Shown here: positions 9,246-18,204 of the stretch, one piece after another
How positions within the stretch are numbered: the stretch's first letter is position 1
Layout of the letters: each line of letters opens with the position of its first letter
Assembly: GCA_964440525.1 (NCBI GenBank)
Contig: CAYTTC010000016.1
Location: forward strand, 1-54,719
Direction: 5' to 3'
Source of the DNA: DASWJZ01 sp964440525
Lineage (GTDB): Bacteria; Pseudomonadota; Alphaproteobacteria; Rhizobiales; Afifellaceae
Length of the DNA stretch: 54,719 nucleotides
Position numbers and translations under genes: made by a program
The notes under the pieces: generated by a model
Database searches by the model: none
What the model was told of the DNA's origin: nothing
Seen by the model: the letters and a program-made list of their open reading frames with translations, nothing else

Positions 9246-10109
9246 ATGAGCGAACGTCCCGAAGTCTTCGGCTTGTTCCACACCGATACGTTCTCGGTCG
9301 CCTATGTCGCGGCAGATCCGGCGACGAAGCGCGCGGCGATCATCGACCCGGTGCTCGACTACGACGAGCGAGCGGGCCGCGTCTCGACCGGCTTCGCCGA
9401 CACGATGCTCGCCATCGTCGCGGACGAGGGGCTTACGGTCGAGTGGATCCTCGATACGCATCCGCATGCGGACCACATCACAGCGGCGCATTACATGAAG
9501 GGAAAGCTCGGCGCGCCGATAGCGATCGGCGAACATGTGAAAAAAGTGCAGGCGCTGTGGAAGGATATCTACAATTTTTCCGACTTCCCCGCCGACGGCT
9601 CGCAATGGGACAGGCTCTTCGCCGACGGCGAGACGTTCAAGGTCGGCTCGATCGACGCGCGGGTCATGCATTCCCCGGGGCACACGCTCGCTTCGGTCAC
9701 TTATGTGATCGGCGACGCCGCCTTCGTGCACGACACGCTGTTCCAGCCCGATTTCGGCACTGCGCGCACCGACTTTCCCGGTGGCAGCGCCGAAGAGCTC
9801 TACCGAACCATCAAAGCAATCCTCGCGCTGCCGGAGGAAACACGGCTCTTCACCGGCCACGATTACATGCCGGAGGGGCGCGAGCCGCGTTGGGAGAGCA
9901 CGGTCGGCGAGCAGAAGCGCACGAACCTGCATTTGAAGGACGATCCGAGCGAAGCCGAATTTGCGGCGCTGCGTCGCAAGCGCGACGCGGAGCTTTCGAT
10001 GCCGCGGCAGATCCTGCACGCGCTGCAGGTGAACCTCGCCGGCGGCCGCCTGCCCGAGCCGGAGAACAACGGCCGGCGCTATCTGAAAATTCCACTCGGA
10101 GCGCTGTAG
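9246..10109 (+). CDS. MBL-fold metallo-hydrolase, ETHE1/persulfide dioxygenase-like
   Basis: A 287-residue metallo-beta-lactamase-fold protein. The metal motif HPHADH is at residues 72-77, followed by the second-site histidine in SPGHT and the aspartate in HDTLFQPDFG. Those features match the ETHE1/Blh group, whose members oxidise glutathione persulfide or act in sulfide detoxification. A C-terminal helical tail carries the late conserved histidine (TGHDY). The gene faces the sulfate transporter operon, leaving 8 bases between the stop codons, which supports a role in sulfur metabolism. Persulfide dioxygenase is the best guess; a glyoxalase II-type hydrolase is the alternative. Confidence 0.82.
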   Translation: MSERPEVFGLFHTDTFSVAYVAADPATKRAAIIDPVLDYDERAGRVSTGFADTMLAIVADEGLTVEWILDTHPHADHITAAHYMKGKLGAPIAIGEHVKKVQALWKDIYNFSDFPADGSQWDRLFADGETFKVGSIDARVMHSPGHTLASVTYVIGDAAFVHDTLFQPDFGTARTDFPGGSAEELYRTIKAILALPEETRLFTGHDYMPEGREPRWESTVGEQKRTNLHLKDDPSEAEFAALRRKRDAELSMPRQILHALQVNLAGGRLPEPENNGRRYLKIPLGAL

Positions 10110-10117
10110 AGCTTCGA

Positions 10118-11212
10118 TCAAGCCGCAGGGTAGAGGTGCCACCTTGTCGGCATGAAGGCGACGGTGCCGCCCGGGCGCACATAGAAATCGGGACGGGCGT
10201 CGATCTCTACGCGGGTGCCATTATCGCCGATCGCAAGCTCCAGCCGGCGCATCGAGCCATGACGGCGGACCGAGGTGACTGTGCCGTCAATGGCGTTTTC
10301 GCCGGGCTTTCCAATCGCCGCGTCGTGCGGCCGGAAATGCAGCATGGCCGGACCGTCGGCGGTGCTCGCCGCGCCGAGCTCGAGAGCCCGATCGCCCAAA
10401 AAGACATGCCCTTCCCGCACCGTCACCGGCAGGGCGCTCGATTCGCCGATGAAGGAGAAGACGAAGGGCGAGGCCGGGGCGTCGTAGACCTCGTCGGCGG
10501 TGCCGATCTGCTCGATCCTGCCCTGGTTCAACACCACGACGCGGTCGGCGAGCTCCATCGCCTCCTCTTGGTCGTGGGTGACGAAGACGGTGGTGTGGCC
10601 GGTGCGGTCGTGGATCTCGCGCAGCCAACGGCGAAGCTCGCGGCGCACTTTTGCGTCGAGCGCGCCGAAAGGCTCGTCGAGGAGGAGCACGCGCGGCTCG
10701 ATCGCAAGCGCCCGCGCCAGCGCCACGCGCTGACGCTGGCCGCCCGAAAGCTGCCCCGGATAGCGCTTCTCCAGGCCGGAAAGCTGCACGAGGTCGAGAA
10801 GGGTCAGCACGCGCTTCCTGATTTCGGCGCGCGGCGGGCGCCGCGAGCCGGGCCTGACCTTGAGACCGAAGGCAACGTTCTCGAACACGCTCATGTGGCG
10901 GAAGAGCGCGTAGTTCTGGAAGACGAAGCCGATATTGCGCTGCCGCAGGTCGACTCCGAGCGCGTCCTCGCCGCCGAAGAGAACGCGGCCTTCGGTCGGT
11001 GCGTCGAGGCCGGCGAGGATGCGCAGTAGCGTCGTCTTGCCCGAGCCCGACGGTCCAAGCAAAGCGAGGAGCTCTCCCGCCCCCACATCGAGCGACACGC
11101 CATGCAGCGCCGGCGTATCCTCGAATCTCTTCACAACGCCCTCGACAGTGACGCCGACGGGCGCGCCGAGGGCGAGGGCGGCTTCGGTTTCAATCTCGCT
11201 GAGAGCGTTCAT
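10118..11212 (-). CDS. cysA: Sulfate/thiosulfate ABC transporter ATP-binding protein
   Basis: ATPase that powers sulfate/thiosulfate import. The 364-residue form has Walker A GPSGSGKTT at 53-61, signature LSGGQRQRVALARAL and Walker B LLLDEPFGALD. A C-terminal TOBE-like regulatory domain carries the run LHFRPHD typical of CysA. The ATG at 11212 is chosen because it leaves 10 bases after the cysW stop; an in-frame ATG at 11254 would overlap cysW by 32 bases. It is last in the operon sbp-cysT-cysW-cysA. The transport substrate is assigned from the operon. Confidence 0.95.
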   Translation of the reverse strand: MNALSEIETEAALALGAPVGVTVEGVVKRFEDTPALHGVSLDVGAGELLALLGPSGSGKTTLLRILAGLDAPTEGRVLFGGEDALGVDLRQRNIGFVFQNYALFRHMSVFENVAFGLKVRPGSRRPPRAEIRKRVLTLLDLVQLSGLEKRYPGQLSGGQRQRVALARALAIEPRVLLLDEPFGALDAKVRRELRRWLREIHDRTGHTTVFVTHDQEEAMELADRVVVLNQGRIEQIGTADEVYDAPASPFVFSFIGESSALPVTVREGHVFLGDRALELGAASTADGPAMLHFRPHDAAIGKPGENAIDGTVTSVRRHGSMRRLELAIGDNGTRVEIDARPDFYVRPGGTVAFMPTRWHLYPAA

Positions 11213-11222
11213 CGGTTCGGCC

Positions 11223-12101
11223 TCAGCTGCGGGTTGCGGCGATTTCGTCGGCATAACGCCATTCTAAGACCGACTTGACGAGAAGAGTCACGAGGGCAAG
11301 GAGCGCGAGCAGCGCCGCAAGCGCGAATGCCGCCGTCTGCATGTATTCGTTATAGAGGATCTCCACCTGCAGCGGCATCGTATTGGTGTGGCCGCGGATC
11401 TTGCCGGAGACGACCGAGACGGCGCCGAACTCGCCCATGGCGCGCGCATTGCAAAGAAGCACGCCGTAGAGGAGCGCCCATTTCACATTCGGTAGCGTGA
11501 CGCGGAAAAAAGTCTGCCAGCCGCTCGCGCCGAGCGACAGCGCGGCTTCCTCGTCCTGCGTCCCTTGCGCTTCCATGATCGGGATCAGCTCGCGCGCGAT
11601 GAAGGGAAAAGTGACGAAGATCGTGGCGAGCACGATTCCCGGCACGGCGAAGATGATCTGGATGTTGTGCGACTGCAGCCACGGACCGAAAAACCCCTGC
11701 GCGCCGAAGAGAAGGACGTAGATCAGGCCCGACGTCACCGGTGAGACGGAGAAGGGCAGATCGATCAAGCTGATGAGCAGGCTTTTTCCCTTGAACTCGA
11801 ACTTGGCGATCGCCCAGGAGGCGGCGAGCCCAAAAACGAGGTTTGCCGGCACGGAGATCGCCGCCACGATGAGCGTGAGCTTGATCGCGGCCAGCGCATC
11901 GCGCTCGGTGATCCCGGCAACGAAGGCGCCAATTCCCTCTTGGAACGCCTCGAAGAAGACGATGGCGAGCGGCAAGAGAAGGAAGAAGGATAGGAAGGCG
12001 ACGGTGACGGCGATTAGCGCAAAGCGGATTGCCGGCGCTTCCGTGCTGGCGGACCTGAAGCGGCGGACTGGCCGGCGCGCGGCGACGACTGCCTCACTCA
12101 T
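11223..12101 (-). CDS. cysW: Sulfate/thiosulfate ABC transporter permease CysW
   Basis: One of two inner-membrane permeases of the sulfate importer. The 292-residue protein has six hydrophobic segments and the coupling-helix EAA region around residues 185-205 (EEAALSLGASGWQTFFRVTLPN), which docks on CysA. The N-terminal 25 residues are Arg/Ala-rich and precede the first helix. Its start overlaps the cysT end by 8 bases, so translation is likely coupled. CysW rather than CysT is assigned by gene order and by the longer FGAVSVVSG segment. Confidence 0.94.
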   Translation of the reverse strand: MSEAVVAARRPVRRFRSASTEAPAIRFALIAVTVAFLSFFLLLPLAIVFFEAFQEGIGAFVAGITERDALAAIKLTLIVAAISVPANLVFGLAASWAIAKFEFKGKSLLISLIDLPFSVSPVTSGLIYVLLFGAQGFFGPWLQSHNIQIIFAVPGIVLATIFVTFPFIARELIPIMEAQGTQDEEAALSLGASGWQTFFRVTLPNVKWALLYGVLLCNARAMGEFGAVSVVSGKIRGHTNTMPLQVEILYNEYMQTAAFALAALLALLALVTLLVKSVLEWRYADEIAATRS

Positions 12102-12966
12102 GCGCGAGCCTCCGCCGGCTCCAAGCCTGCAGCAGGTTGATGATCAAGAGGAGCACGAAGGAGATCGCCAGCATGATGGTGGCGATCGCCGTCGCCCCCG
12201 CATAGTTGAACTCCGTCAGCCGGATCACGATGAGGAGCGGCGCGATCTCGGACACGAACGGGAGGTTACCGGCAATGAAGATGACGGACCCGTATTCGCC
12301 GACGGCGCGCGCGAGCGCCAAGGCGAAGCCGGTCAGAATCGCCGGCAAGAGAACGGGAAGGACGACGCGGACGAACGTCTGGGTTCGTGAGGCGCCGAGC
12401 GTTGCGGCCGCCTCCTCCGCTTCCCTGCTCAGATCCTCCAGAACCGGTTGCACCGTGCGGACGACGAAGGGGAGCCCGATGAAGACGAGCGCGATGAAGA
12501 TGCCTTTCGGGGTGTAAGCGATCTTGATGCCGAGCGGTTCGGTGAACTGACCGATCCAGCCGTTCTTGGCGTAGAGGGCGGTGAGCGCGATGCCGGCGAC
12601 GGCGGTCGGAAGCGCGAAGGGCAGGTCAACGATGGCGTCGAGGATGCGGCGTCCCGGGAAGTCGTAGCGAACGAGCACCCAGGCGGCGATGAAGCCGAAG
12701 ACCGCGTTCAGCGTCGCGGCGGCGAACGATATGCCGAATGACACGCGAAGCGCCGCGAGAGTTCGCGGGTCGGTCGCGATCCGCCAGAATTCCTCCCAGC
12801 CGAGCGCTGAGGTCTTCAGCACGAGGCCGGCGAGCGGGATCAGGACGATAAGCCCGAGATACGTCAGGCTAAAGCCGAGCGCCAACCCGAATCCCGGGAG
12901 GACGCTCGGCTTCTTGAAGACGTGGCTCGGCGCGTTCGGGACGTAGCCCCAGGCGACGGGCGGCAT
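12094..12966 (-). CDS. cysT: Sulfate/thiosulfate ABC transporter permease CysT (CysU)
   Basis: Second membrane subunit of the sulfate importer, 290 residues with six transmembrane segments. The cytoplasmic coupling region reads EEAAATLGASRTQTFVRVVLP near residues 185-205. The preceding segment LPFALPTAVAGIAL is a hallmark of CysT-type permeases. It starts 7 bases after the sbp stop codon and its end overlaps cysW, so the four genes form one transcription unit. It probably forms the heterodimeric pore with CysW. Confidence 0.94.
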   Translation of the reverse strand: MPPVAWGYVPNAPSHVFKKPSVLPGFGLALGFSLTYLGLIVLIPLAGLVLKTSALGWEEFWRIATDPRTLAALRVSFGISFAAATLNAVFGFIAAWVLVRYDFPGRRILDAIVDLPFALPTAVAGIALTALYAKNGWIGQFTEPLGIKIAYTPKGIFIALVFIGLPFVVRTVQPVLEDLSREAEEAAATLGASRTQTFVRVVLPVLLPAILTGFALALARAVGEYGSVIFIAGNLPFVSEIAPLLIVIRLTEFNYAGATAIATIMLAISFVLLLIINLLQAWSRRRLAHE

Positions 12967-12973
12967 CTGAGCG

Positions 12974-13987
12974 CTACTGCGCCGGCTGGTAGATCTGATC
13001 GAAGATTCCGCCCTCGTCGAAGTGCGTCGGTTGAACTTTCGCCCAACCGCCGAAGACGGGATCGTCGATCGAAACGAGCTTCACGTCGGGGAAGCGCTCC
13101 AGCGCGTCCGGATCGACCACCTCAGGTTTAGCGGGGCGATAGTAGTTCTTGGCGATGATGTTCTGCGCCTCGTCGCTGTAGAGATATTCGAGATAGGCTT
13201 GGGCCGCCTCGCGTGTCCCCTTCCGGTCGACATTCGCGTCGACGACGGCGACAGGCGGCTCGGCTCTGATCGAGCTCGGCGGCACGATGATCTCGAACTC
13301 GTCGGGCCCGAGCTCGTGGATGGCAAGAAACGCCTCGTTCTCCCAGGCGAGCAGGACGTCGCCAATGCCACGCTCCACGAATGTCGTGGTCGAGCCGCGG
13401 GCGGCGGAATCGAGGACCGGGACGTGCTTGTAGAGAGCGGCGACGAATTCCTTGATCTTCGCCTCGTCGCCACCGAACTGATCGTTCGCGTAGGACCATG
13501 CGGCGAGATAGTTCCAGCGAGCGCCACCGGAAGTCTTCGGGTTGGGCGTAATGACCTCCACGCCTTCCTTCACGAGATCCCCCCAGTCGAGGATGCCCTT
13601 CGGGTTGCCCGTGCGGACAAGGAAGACGATCGTCGAGGTGTAGGGGGTCGAATTGTTCGGGAGCCGACCGCGCCAGTCCTTCGCGATGCTGCCGGCCTCG
13701 GCGATCTTGTTGATGTCACCCTCGAGAGCAAGGGTCACGACATCCGCCTGAAGGCCGTCGATCACGGCGCGAGCCTGCCCCCCGGAGCCGCCATGCGACT
13801 GCTCGATGATGACGGTCTCGCCGGTCTTTTCTTTCCAGTATGCGGCGAATGCCTCGTCGTAGGCTTTGTAGAGCTCGCGCGTCGGATCGTAGGAGACGTT
13901 GAGCAGTGTCGTATCGGCTGCCGCCGACCCGGCCATCACAAACGCGACGAAACCGGCGACAGTGATGCTTCGGATGAGATGCTTCAT
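12974..13987 (-). CDS. sbp: Sulfate ABC transporter periplasmic substrate-binding protein
   Basis: Captures sulfate (or thiosulfate) in the periplasm and delivers it to CysTW. The 337-residue protein has a signal peptide (residues 1-24, ending GSAAA), then the family-typical start LLNVSYDPTRELYKAYD and the oxyanion-binding SHGGSGGQARAV. The ATG at 13987 is taken, with GGGGGATCCC upstream; a start 17 codons earlier would put 17 polar residues before the signal peptide. It is the first gene of the transporter operon, 131 bases downstream of the Rrf2-type regulator. Sbp versus CysP cannot be settled from sequence alone. Confidence 0.94.
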   Translation of the reverse strand: MKHLIRSITVAGFVAFVMAGSAAADTTLLNVSYDPTRELYKAYDEAFAAYWKEKTGETVIIEQSHGGSGGQARAVIDGLQADVVTLALEGDINKIAEAGSIAKDWRGRLPNNSTPYTSTIVFLVRTGNPKGILDWGDLVKEGVEVITPNPKTSGGARWNYLAAWSYANDQFGGDEAKIKEFVAALYKHVPVLDSAARGSTTTFVERGIGDVLLAWENEAFLAIHELGPDEFEIIVPPSSIRAEPPVAVVDANVDRKGTREAAQAYLEYLYSDEAQNIIAKNYYRPAKPEVVDPDALERFPDVKLVSIDDPVFGGWAKVQPTHFDEGGIFDQIYQPAQ

Positions 13988-14087
13988 GTCGGGATCCCCC
14001 GGCTGCTGAAAGACCCGGATAATGTCTACCGACTTCATAGGCTTTTAAAGGCACAATCCTTCGATCGTCGCCACAGCCCTGTAGAAA

Positions 14088-14106
14088 CGCTTTCCCGGAG
14101 AAAGCG
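14088..14106. promoter_or_regulatory. Inverted repeat between regulator gene and sulfate operon
   Basis: A perfect 7-bp inverted repeat, CGCTTTC-CCGGA-GAAAGCG, lies in the 131-base gap between the Rrf2-type regulator and sbp. It could be a binding site for that regulator or a weak terminator after its gene. No T-run follows on the minus strand, which slightly favours an operator. Function is inferred from position only. Confidence 0.45.
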
Positions 14107-14118
14107 ATCCGGCAACAC

Positions 14119-14616
14119 TCAGATTGCGTCGACGAGCTCCCGAAGCCGATCGACGACGGGCTGTTGAAGCCCCGCGGATGGCTCGCCCGCGAGCGCGACT
14201 GCGAGCGTCGTCTTCTCCATCCGTATGAGCGTCGCGGCGTAGGTCTCGGCAAACAGCCGGCGGACGGCGCAATGCGTTTCGTCGGGGCAATCCTTGCAGC
14301 GGCTGTAGGCGGTGCGCGAGATGCAGGTGAGCGGGGCGATCGGCCCGTCCACAATCCTCAGCACCTGGCTGACGGTGATTTTCTCGGGGTCGGCGACGAG
14401 CAGATACCCGCCGGCGCGGCCGCGACGGCTGGCGACAAGGCCGGCCGCCTTCAGCTGCAGAAGAATCTGCTCGAGGAATTTTCGTGGGATCGCGGCCTGC
14501 GCGGCGATCTCGTCGGTCTGCAGCGAAGCGCCCATTCCCCGCCGGCCGAGAACGACCAGCGCCTTGAACGCGTATTTTGCCTTTTGGGAGATCACGTTGC
14601 GCGGACTTCGGAACAC
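14119..14616 (-). CDS. Rrf2-family transcriptional regulator (Fe-S or cysteine sensor)
   Basis: Likely repressor or activator of the sulfate operon just downstream. The 165-residue protein has an N-terminal winged helix (residues 9-85, with the DNA-reading segment GLVASRRGRAGGY) typical of Rrf2 proteins. Four cysteines, C98, C107, C110 and C116, include the three-cysteine cluster that in IscR/NsrR/CymR relatives binds an iron-sulfur cluster or senses cysteine status. Start choice is uncertain: GTG at 14616 or GTG at 14595, the second giving the usual short MISQKAKYA-type start. Same direction as the sbp operon and probably CymR-like in role, which is inference from context. Confidence 0.85.
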   Translation of the reverse strand: MFRSPRNVISQKAKYAFKALVVLGRRGMGASLQTDEIAAQAAIPRKFLEQILLQLKAAGLVASRRGRAGGYLLVADPEKITVSQVLRIVDGPIAPLTCISRTAYSRCKDCPDETHCAVRRLFAETYAATLIRMEKTTLAVALAGEPSAGLQQPVVDRLRELVDAI

Positions 14617-14673
14617 TTTTCGGAGCGTTACGCCGATTGGTGGGGCAAATCCAGCCTTTGGCTCTTGAGAGCG

Positions 14674-15405
14674 TCAATCCGCCGTTAGCTCGTAGAGGAT
14701 GAAGGACTCGAAGACGATCGAGCGTTCGCCGGCCAGTTGCGCACGAAAGCCTGCCTCATCGATCAGGCGCCCGAGCAGGCCGAGGTCGGAATCGGACGAC
14801 AGCAGAATATAGAAGCGACCGCCGGGCTTCAGCCGCTCGCGCGCCTCGGCGAAGAGTTTTGCGATGTCGCGATAGGCGGGGCCCGCATGCCAGGCGCGGT
14901 CGGCGACGTCGCGGGGCTCGCCGGCGAAAGACGGCGGGCTCGACAGGATCACGTCGAAGAGCGGACGGGCCGAGACCGCCGAAAAGAGATTCGAGCAGAG
15001 CGGAAAAACCCGATCGGCGAGCCCATTCAGGCGCGCATTGTCGCCGGCCGATAGCGCAGCATTCGGATTGATGTCGATGGCGACGACCCGCGCCGCGCCG
15101 GCCCGCGCCGCAGCAAGCGAGAGGATGCCGGAGCCGGTCCCAACCTCGGCGACCGACTTTGTCTTCAGGTCCAGCCGATCGATGAAGCCGGCAAAGTATT
15201 CGCTGGTGAGGAAATAGCGCGGATGGAAGACGGTCGGGCGGACGACGAGGCGGAAGCCGGCGGCACGGGCCTCTCGCGTGCTGCGGCGCGCCAGGATGAG
15301 GTGATAGGAAAAGAAGTGGATCGCGCCGCGGAGCCACCGGCGCGCCAGGCCATAAGGCGCGCTCGGTCGCTCAAGGCCGAGGGAGTTGTCGAGCCGCCGG
15401 TCCAA
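14674..15405 (-). CDS. Class I SAM-dependent methyltransferase, MTS/HemK-like
   Basis: A 243-residue methyltransferase with a SAM-binding loop EVGTGSG at 87-93, an acidic strand end (AIDINPNA, about 110-116) and a substrate-side motif SSPPSF at 155-160. The last resembles the (N/D)PP(Y/F) motif of enzymes that methylate glutamine or base amines, such as PrmC and RlmG. Here the first residue is Ser rather than Asn/Asp, so the substrate may differ. An N-terminal basic helix region precedes the core. Same strand as its neighbours: 57 bases before the Rrf2 gene and 156 bases after the small membrane protein gene. Confidence 0.75.
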   Translation of the reverse strand: MDRRLDNSLGLERPSAPYGLARRWLRGAIHFFSYHLILARRSTREARAAGFRLVVRPTVFHPRYFLTSEYFAGFIDRLDLKTKSVAEVGTGSGILSLAAARAGAARVVAIDINPNAALSAGDNARLNGLADRVFPLCSNLFSAVSARPLFDVILSSPPSFAGEPRDVADRAWHAGPAYRDIAKLFAEARERLKPGGRFYILLSSDSDLGLLGRLIDEAGFRAQLAGERSIVFESFILYELTAD

Positions 15406-15561
15406 GATTTTACGCCCGTCCCCACAACGCTGCCGCGGCCCGGACGCCGCGACGCCAGAGAAACCCTAGAATCATTCGCCGCGAAGCTAAATGCCAGCGG
15501 GAATTTTTCCGTTCCCTGCGGCATCGCGTTCCCGGACGTGATCGGAGGCGCTTTTGCCGGC

Positions 15562-16038
15562 TCAGCCGGAATTGCGCAATCTCGCCTCGATGGCCTCGAT
15601 TGCGCGGTCATAGGTCTTTTCCGCCCGATAGCGGATCGAGCCCATCAGGATCCTGTGGGTGATCATGCAGCCGAGGGCGAGCGCGGCGACGGTTGCGAAG
15701 AACAGGATCATGAGGGCCGTGGTCAGCGCTGCGCTCAAGACCGCGAACAGGAAGGCCGCCGAGAGGACGACGAGCACGGTGCCGACGCTCACAATTCTGT
15801 AGACCGCGCGGCGATTGGAAAGAAAAAGGGCGAGCTGCCCCGACGACGATGGCGCGGTCTCCACCATCCCGCGATGGGAAAGAGCCGGGCCCAGCTGCCC
15901 CGACGATGGCGGCGTCCAATCAACCGCTCCGCTATGGATCTGGCGAAGATCATCTTGTCTTGGGTGGTTCTGCACGGTCGGATCTAAGCCTCCCGAAGGC
16001 AGGACGGACAGCCCCCAATGGACGCCGGTTGCGCTCAT
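15562..16038 (-). CDS. Small two-helix membrane protein with internal repeats
   Basis: A 158-residue protein of unknown function. Its ATG at 16038 overlaps the TGA of the frame-restored upstream glycosyltransferase gene (ATGA), a pattern also seen at the other end of that gene, so translation is probably coupled. Residues 37-56 and 57-76 are degenerate copies of a 20-residue unit sharing SSGQL and a C-terminal S-x-R. Two adjacent transmembrane helices follow (about 80-122). The tail is charged (RYRAEKTYDRAIEAIEARL). As the sequence stands, this gene is read in frame with the upstream one only because of a one-base shift. Confidence 0.68.
   Translation of the reverse strand: MSATGVHWGLSVLPSGGLDPTVQNHPRQDDLRQIHSGAVDWTPPSSGQLGPALSHRGMVETAPSSSGQLALFLSNRRAVYRIVSVGTVLVVLSAAFLFAVLSAALTTALMILFFATVAALALGCMITHRILMGSIRYRAEKTYDRAIEAIEARLRNSG
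15811..15930. repeat. Tandem 60-bp duplication inside small membrane protein gene
   Basis: Two diverged 60-base units sharing the core GAGCTGCCCCGACGA / CAGCTGCCCCGACGA encode residues 37-56 and 57-76 of the small membrane protein. The units keep the reading frame and are diverged enough to be an old duplication. Confidence 0.6.
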
Positions 16039-18204
16039 GCCGTATTCCGCAGCGCAGCTTGCGTCTTCTGGGTCGCGTGGCGCAGCGCATCCTCCAGCGG
16101 CAGGCGGGGAATGCAGTCGAGGTTGCCTCCCTCGGTCGAATTGAAAATCTCGCCGCCGAGGAACTCGATCGCACGGCGCGCGGCGTCGAAGCCGCGTTTT
16201 CATCTCGTCTACGTTGGGATCGTGCCATCTGGCGCCCGCGCCGAAGTAGCGAGGGTCGAAATGGTTCGGGTCGTCGTTGGCCCGGCTTTCGAGGTTGATC
16301 TGGACTCCCGTCCCAAATCTGTCGCCGCCCGACTGCGCGACGCTCGGCGGTATGGTGTAGGAGGCGTCGACGCCGATCAGGAAGAAGCGGCGAAAGCCGA
16401 GGTACCAGGCGATCTGCAGCGCGGCAGTCAGGATGGTGCCGCCGCCGCGCGCGCCCTTGGTGAGGTCCTGCTCGAACCGCTCGAGCAGGTTCCTGCCGGG
16501 CGAAAGCGACTCGTACCAATAGACGTCGGCGCCCTCGCGCAGCAGGCCGCGGAACCGGTGCGGGAAGAAGAAGGTCATGTCGCGGAGGCGATTGATGTCC
16601 TGGTAGTTGTCGGGCGTGACGCGCCAGTCGAGCGCCGCGTAGAAATCCGGACGCCATGGGGTCCGGTCGAACATGAGATAGATGCGGTTGGCCGCGAACG
16701 TGTAGTGGTTCTCCAGCCTCCCCATGTCGACCTTGCTGAGGCTGGGTCCATTGCCGATGATGAAGATCGACTCGCCAAGGTGGCAGTTGCGAAGTCGCCG
16801 CGTCCTTTCCAGTTCCGGTTCCGGCGGAAGCACGGGGCCGACCTTTCCCCAGATCTTGCGCCGATTGCCGACCCAGGCTTCCAGATCGCTGCCCCGAACG
16901 GATGCCCGGTCGACCTCGATCCGCGTTTCGGGGTCGAGCGACTCGTAGGATGCGCCCCTGGTCGAAGGCGCCGCTAAGGTCCGCGCGCCGGCCTCGGCCG
17001 CGAGCGTGATCGACGCCGCGGCGTTGGAGCGGAAGTTGAACGCCTCAAGGCGCGAGACGTAGGCCCGCATCGCCTCGACGACCGCGCTCGGCGCGCTCAT
17101 GCGCTCCAGGTCCGCGCGGGCACTGCGCACGCGGGCGCGCTCGAACGTATAATTCTCGCGCATCCGCCGCATCTCCGTAGCGACGCGCGTGATGTCGAAC
17201 GTGGACCAGGTGTGACCTGAGTAGAGCTCCTTGTTCAAGACGAGATCGTCGCTGGTGAATGCGGTCGCGCCGAGCGGCTCGATGAGACGGGTGTTGTGCT
17301 TGTTCTGGAACTGCGTGCTGCCGCCCCAGTCGATCCCGATAGAGGGCAGCCCCATCAGCATGGCTTCCAGGGAAGGCAGATCCCAGCCCTTGCCGCGCTC
17401 CAGCGAAACGTAGGCGTGGCACGATGCATAGAGCTCCACCAGCTTCTCGTCGGTCATGTTCTCCGAGAAGAGAATGATGTGCGGCAGGGCATCATTCTTC
17501 AGGTCGATCCACGGAAACACCGCGTCGACGACGTATCTGGAGAAATGCGTCTCCGTCGGCGAGTCCGGGAGCTTGACCACGAGCGAAACATCGTCGCCGG
17601 GAGAGAAGGCGTCGCAATAGGCTCGGATCACGCGGCCGATGTCCTTGCGATTGAAATTTGAGACGAGACTCAAAAATCTGAAGCTGTTCGCGCCGCGCAG
17701 CGGAATCGTTTCGGAGCGCGGGCTGAAGTGCCTGGCATCGACGGCATGGGGCAGCACCGAAATCATCGCGTCCGGCAGCCCGGCGGAGACAAGGATCGCC
17801 TTGTTGAAGTCCGTCGCCACGAAAACCCGGTCGACTCCCAGCATCGGCTGGGTCCAGTCGAAGGGGATCTGTTCGGTTTCGGTCACGGTGTATCCGGCGA
17901 GGTGGCTCCTTCCCTCGACAGCGACCGAGTTCCATAGCGCGGGAAGCTCGTGAACCACGACGATCACGCGCCGCTCCGGATCGTTCGCCCGCAGGCTGAG
18001 CGACGAGCTGCCCTGCTCGGTGACGGAGAAATGCGGGAACAGGCGGTCGTCGATCGGACGCCTTGTGTCGATGTCGATTCCAACGAGGTGGAACGGCCCC
18101 TCCTGCAGCGCGCGATAGATGCCGCGCGTCGCCGCGCCATAGCCGCCGCTGCGCAGGAACCGGCCGACCCAGACAATCGTCAGCTTGTCTTCCGGTATCG
18201 TCAT
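16035..18204 (-). CDS. Glycosyltransferase (GT4-like) fused to DUF115-like domain, with frameshift
   Basis: A two-domain protein of about 720 residues. Residues 1-370 form a GT-B glycosyltransferase: an N-terminal SGGYGAATRG loop, VHELP, and the donor-site run ERGKGWDLPSLEAMLMGLPS. Residues about 465-720 resemble DUF115/MAF-type proteins (IIGNGPSL, then AANRIYLMF), a group linked to flagellin or cell-surface sugar transfer. A run of four T on the plus strand (16197-16200) shifts the frame. Removing one base restores a C-terminus reading MKRGFDAARRAIEFLGG, then STEGGNL and a stop at 16035. The start overlaps the preceding methyltransferase by four bases. Sequencing error, real mutation or programmed shift cannot be told apart here. 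Confidence 0.8.

Noticed and set aside
15562..18204. A single 880-residue glycosyltransferase fusion protein.
   Set aside because: The middle contains about 60 residues with no natural character, and one-base restoration gives a proper ending and an ATGA junction at 16035-16038.
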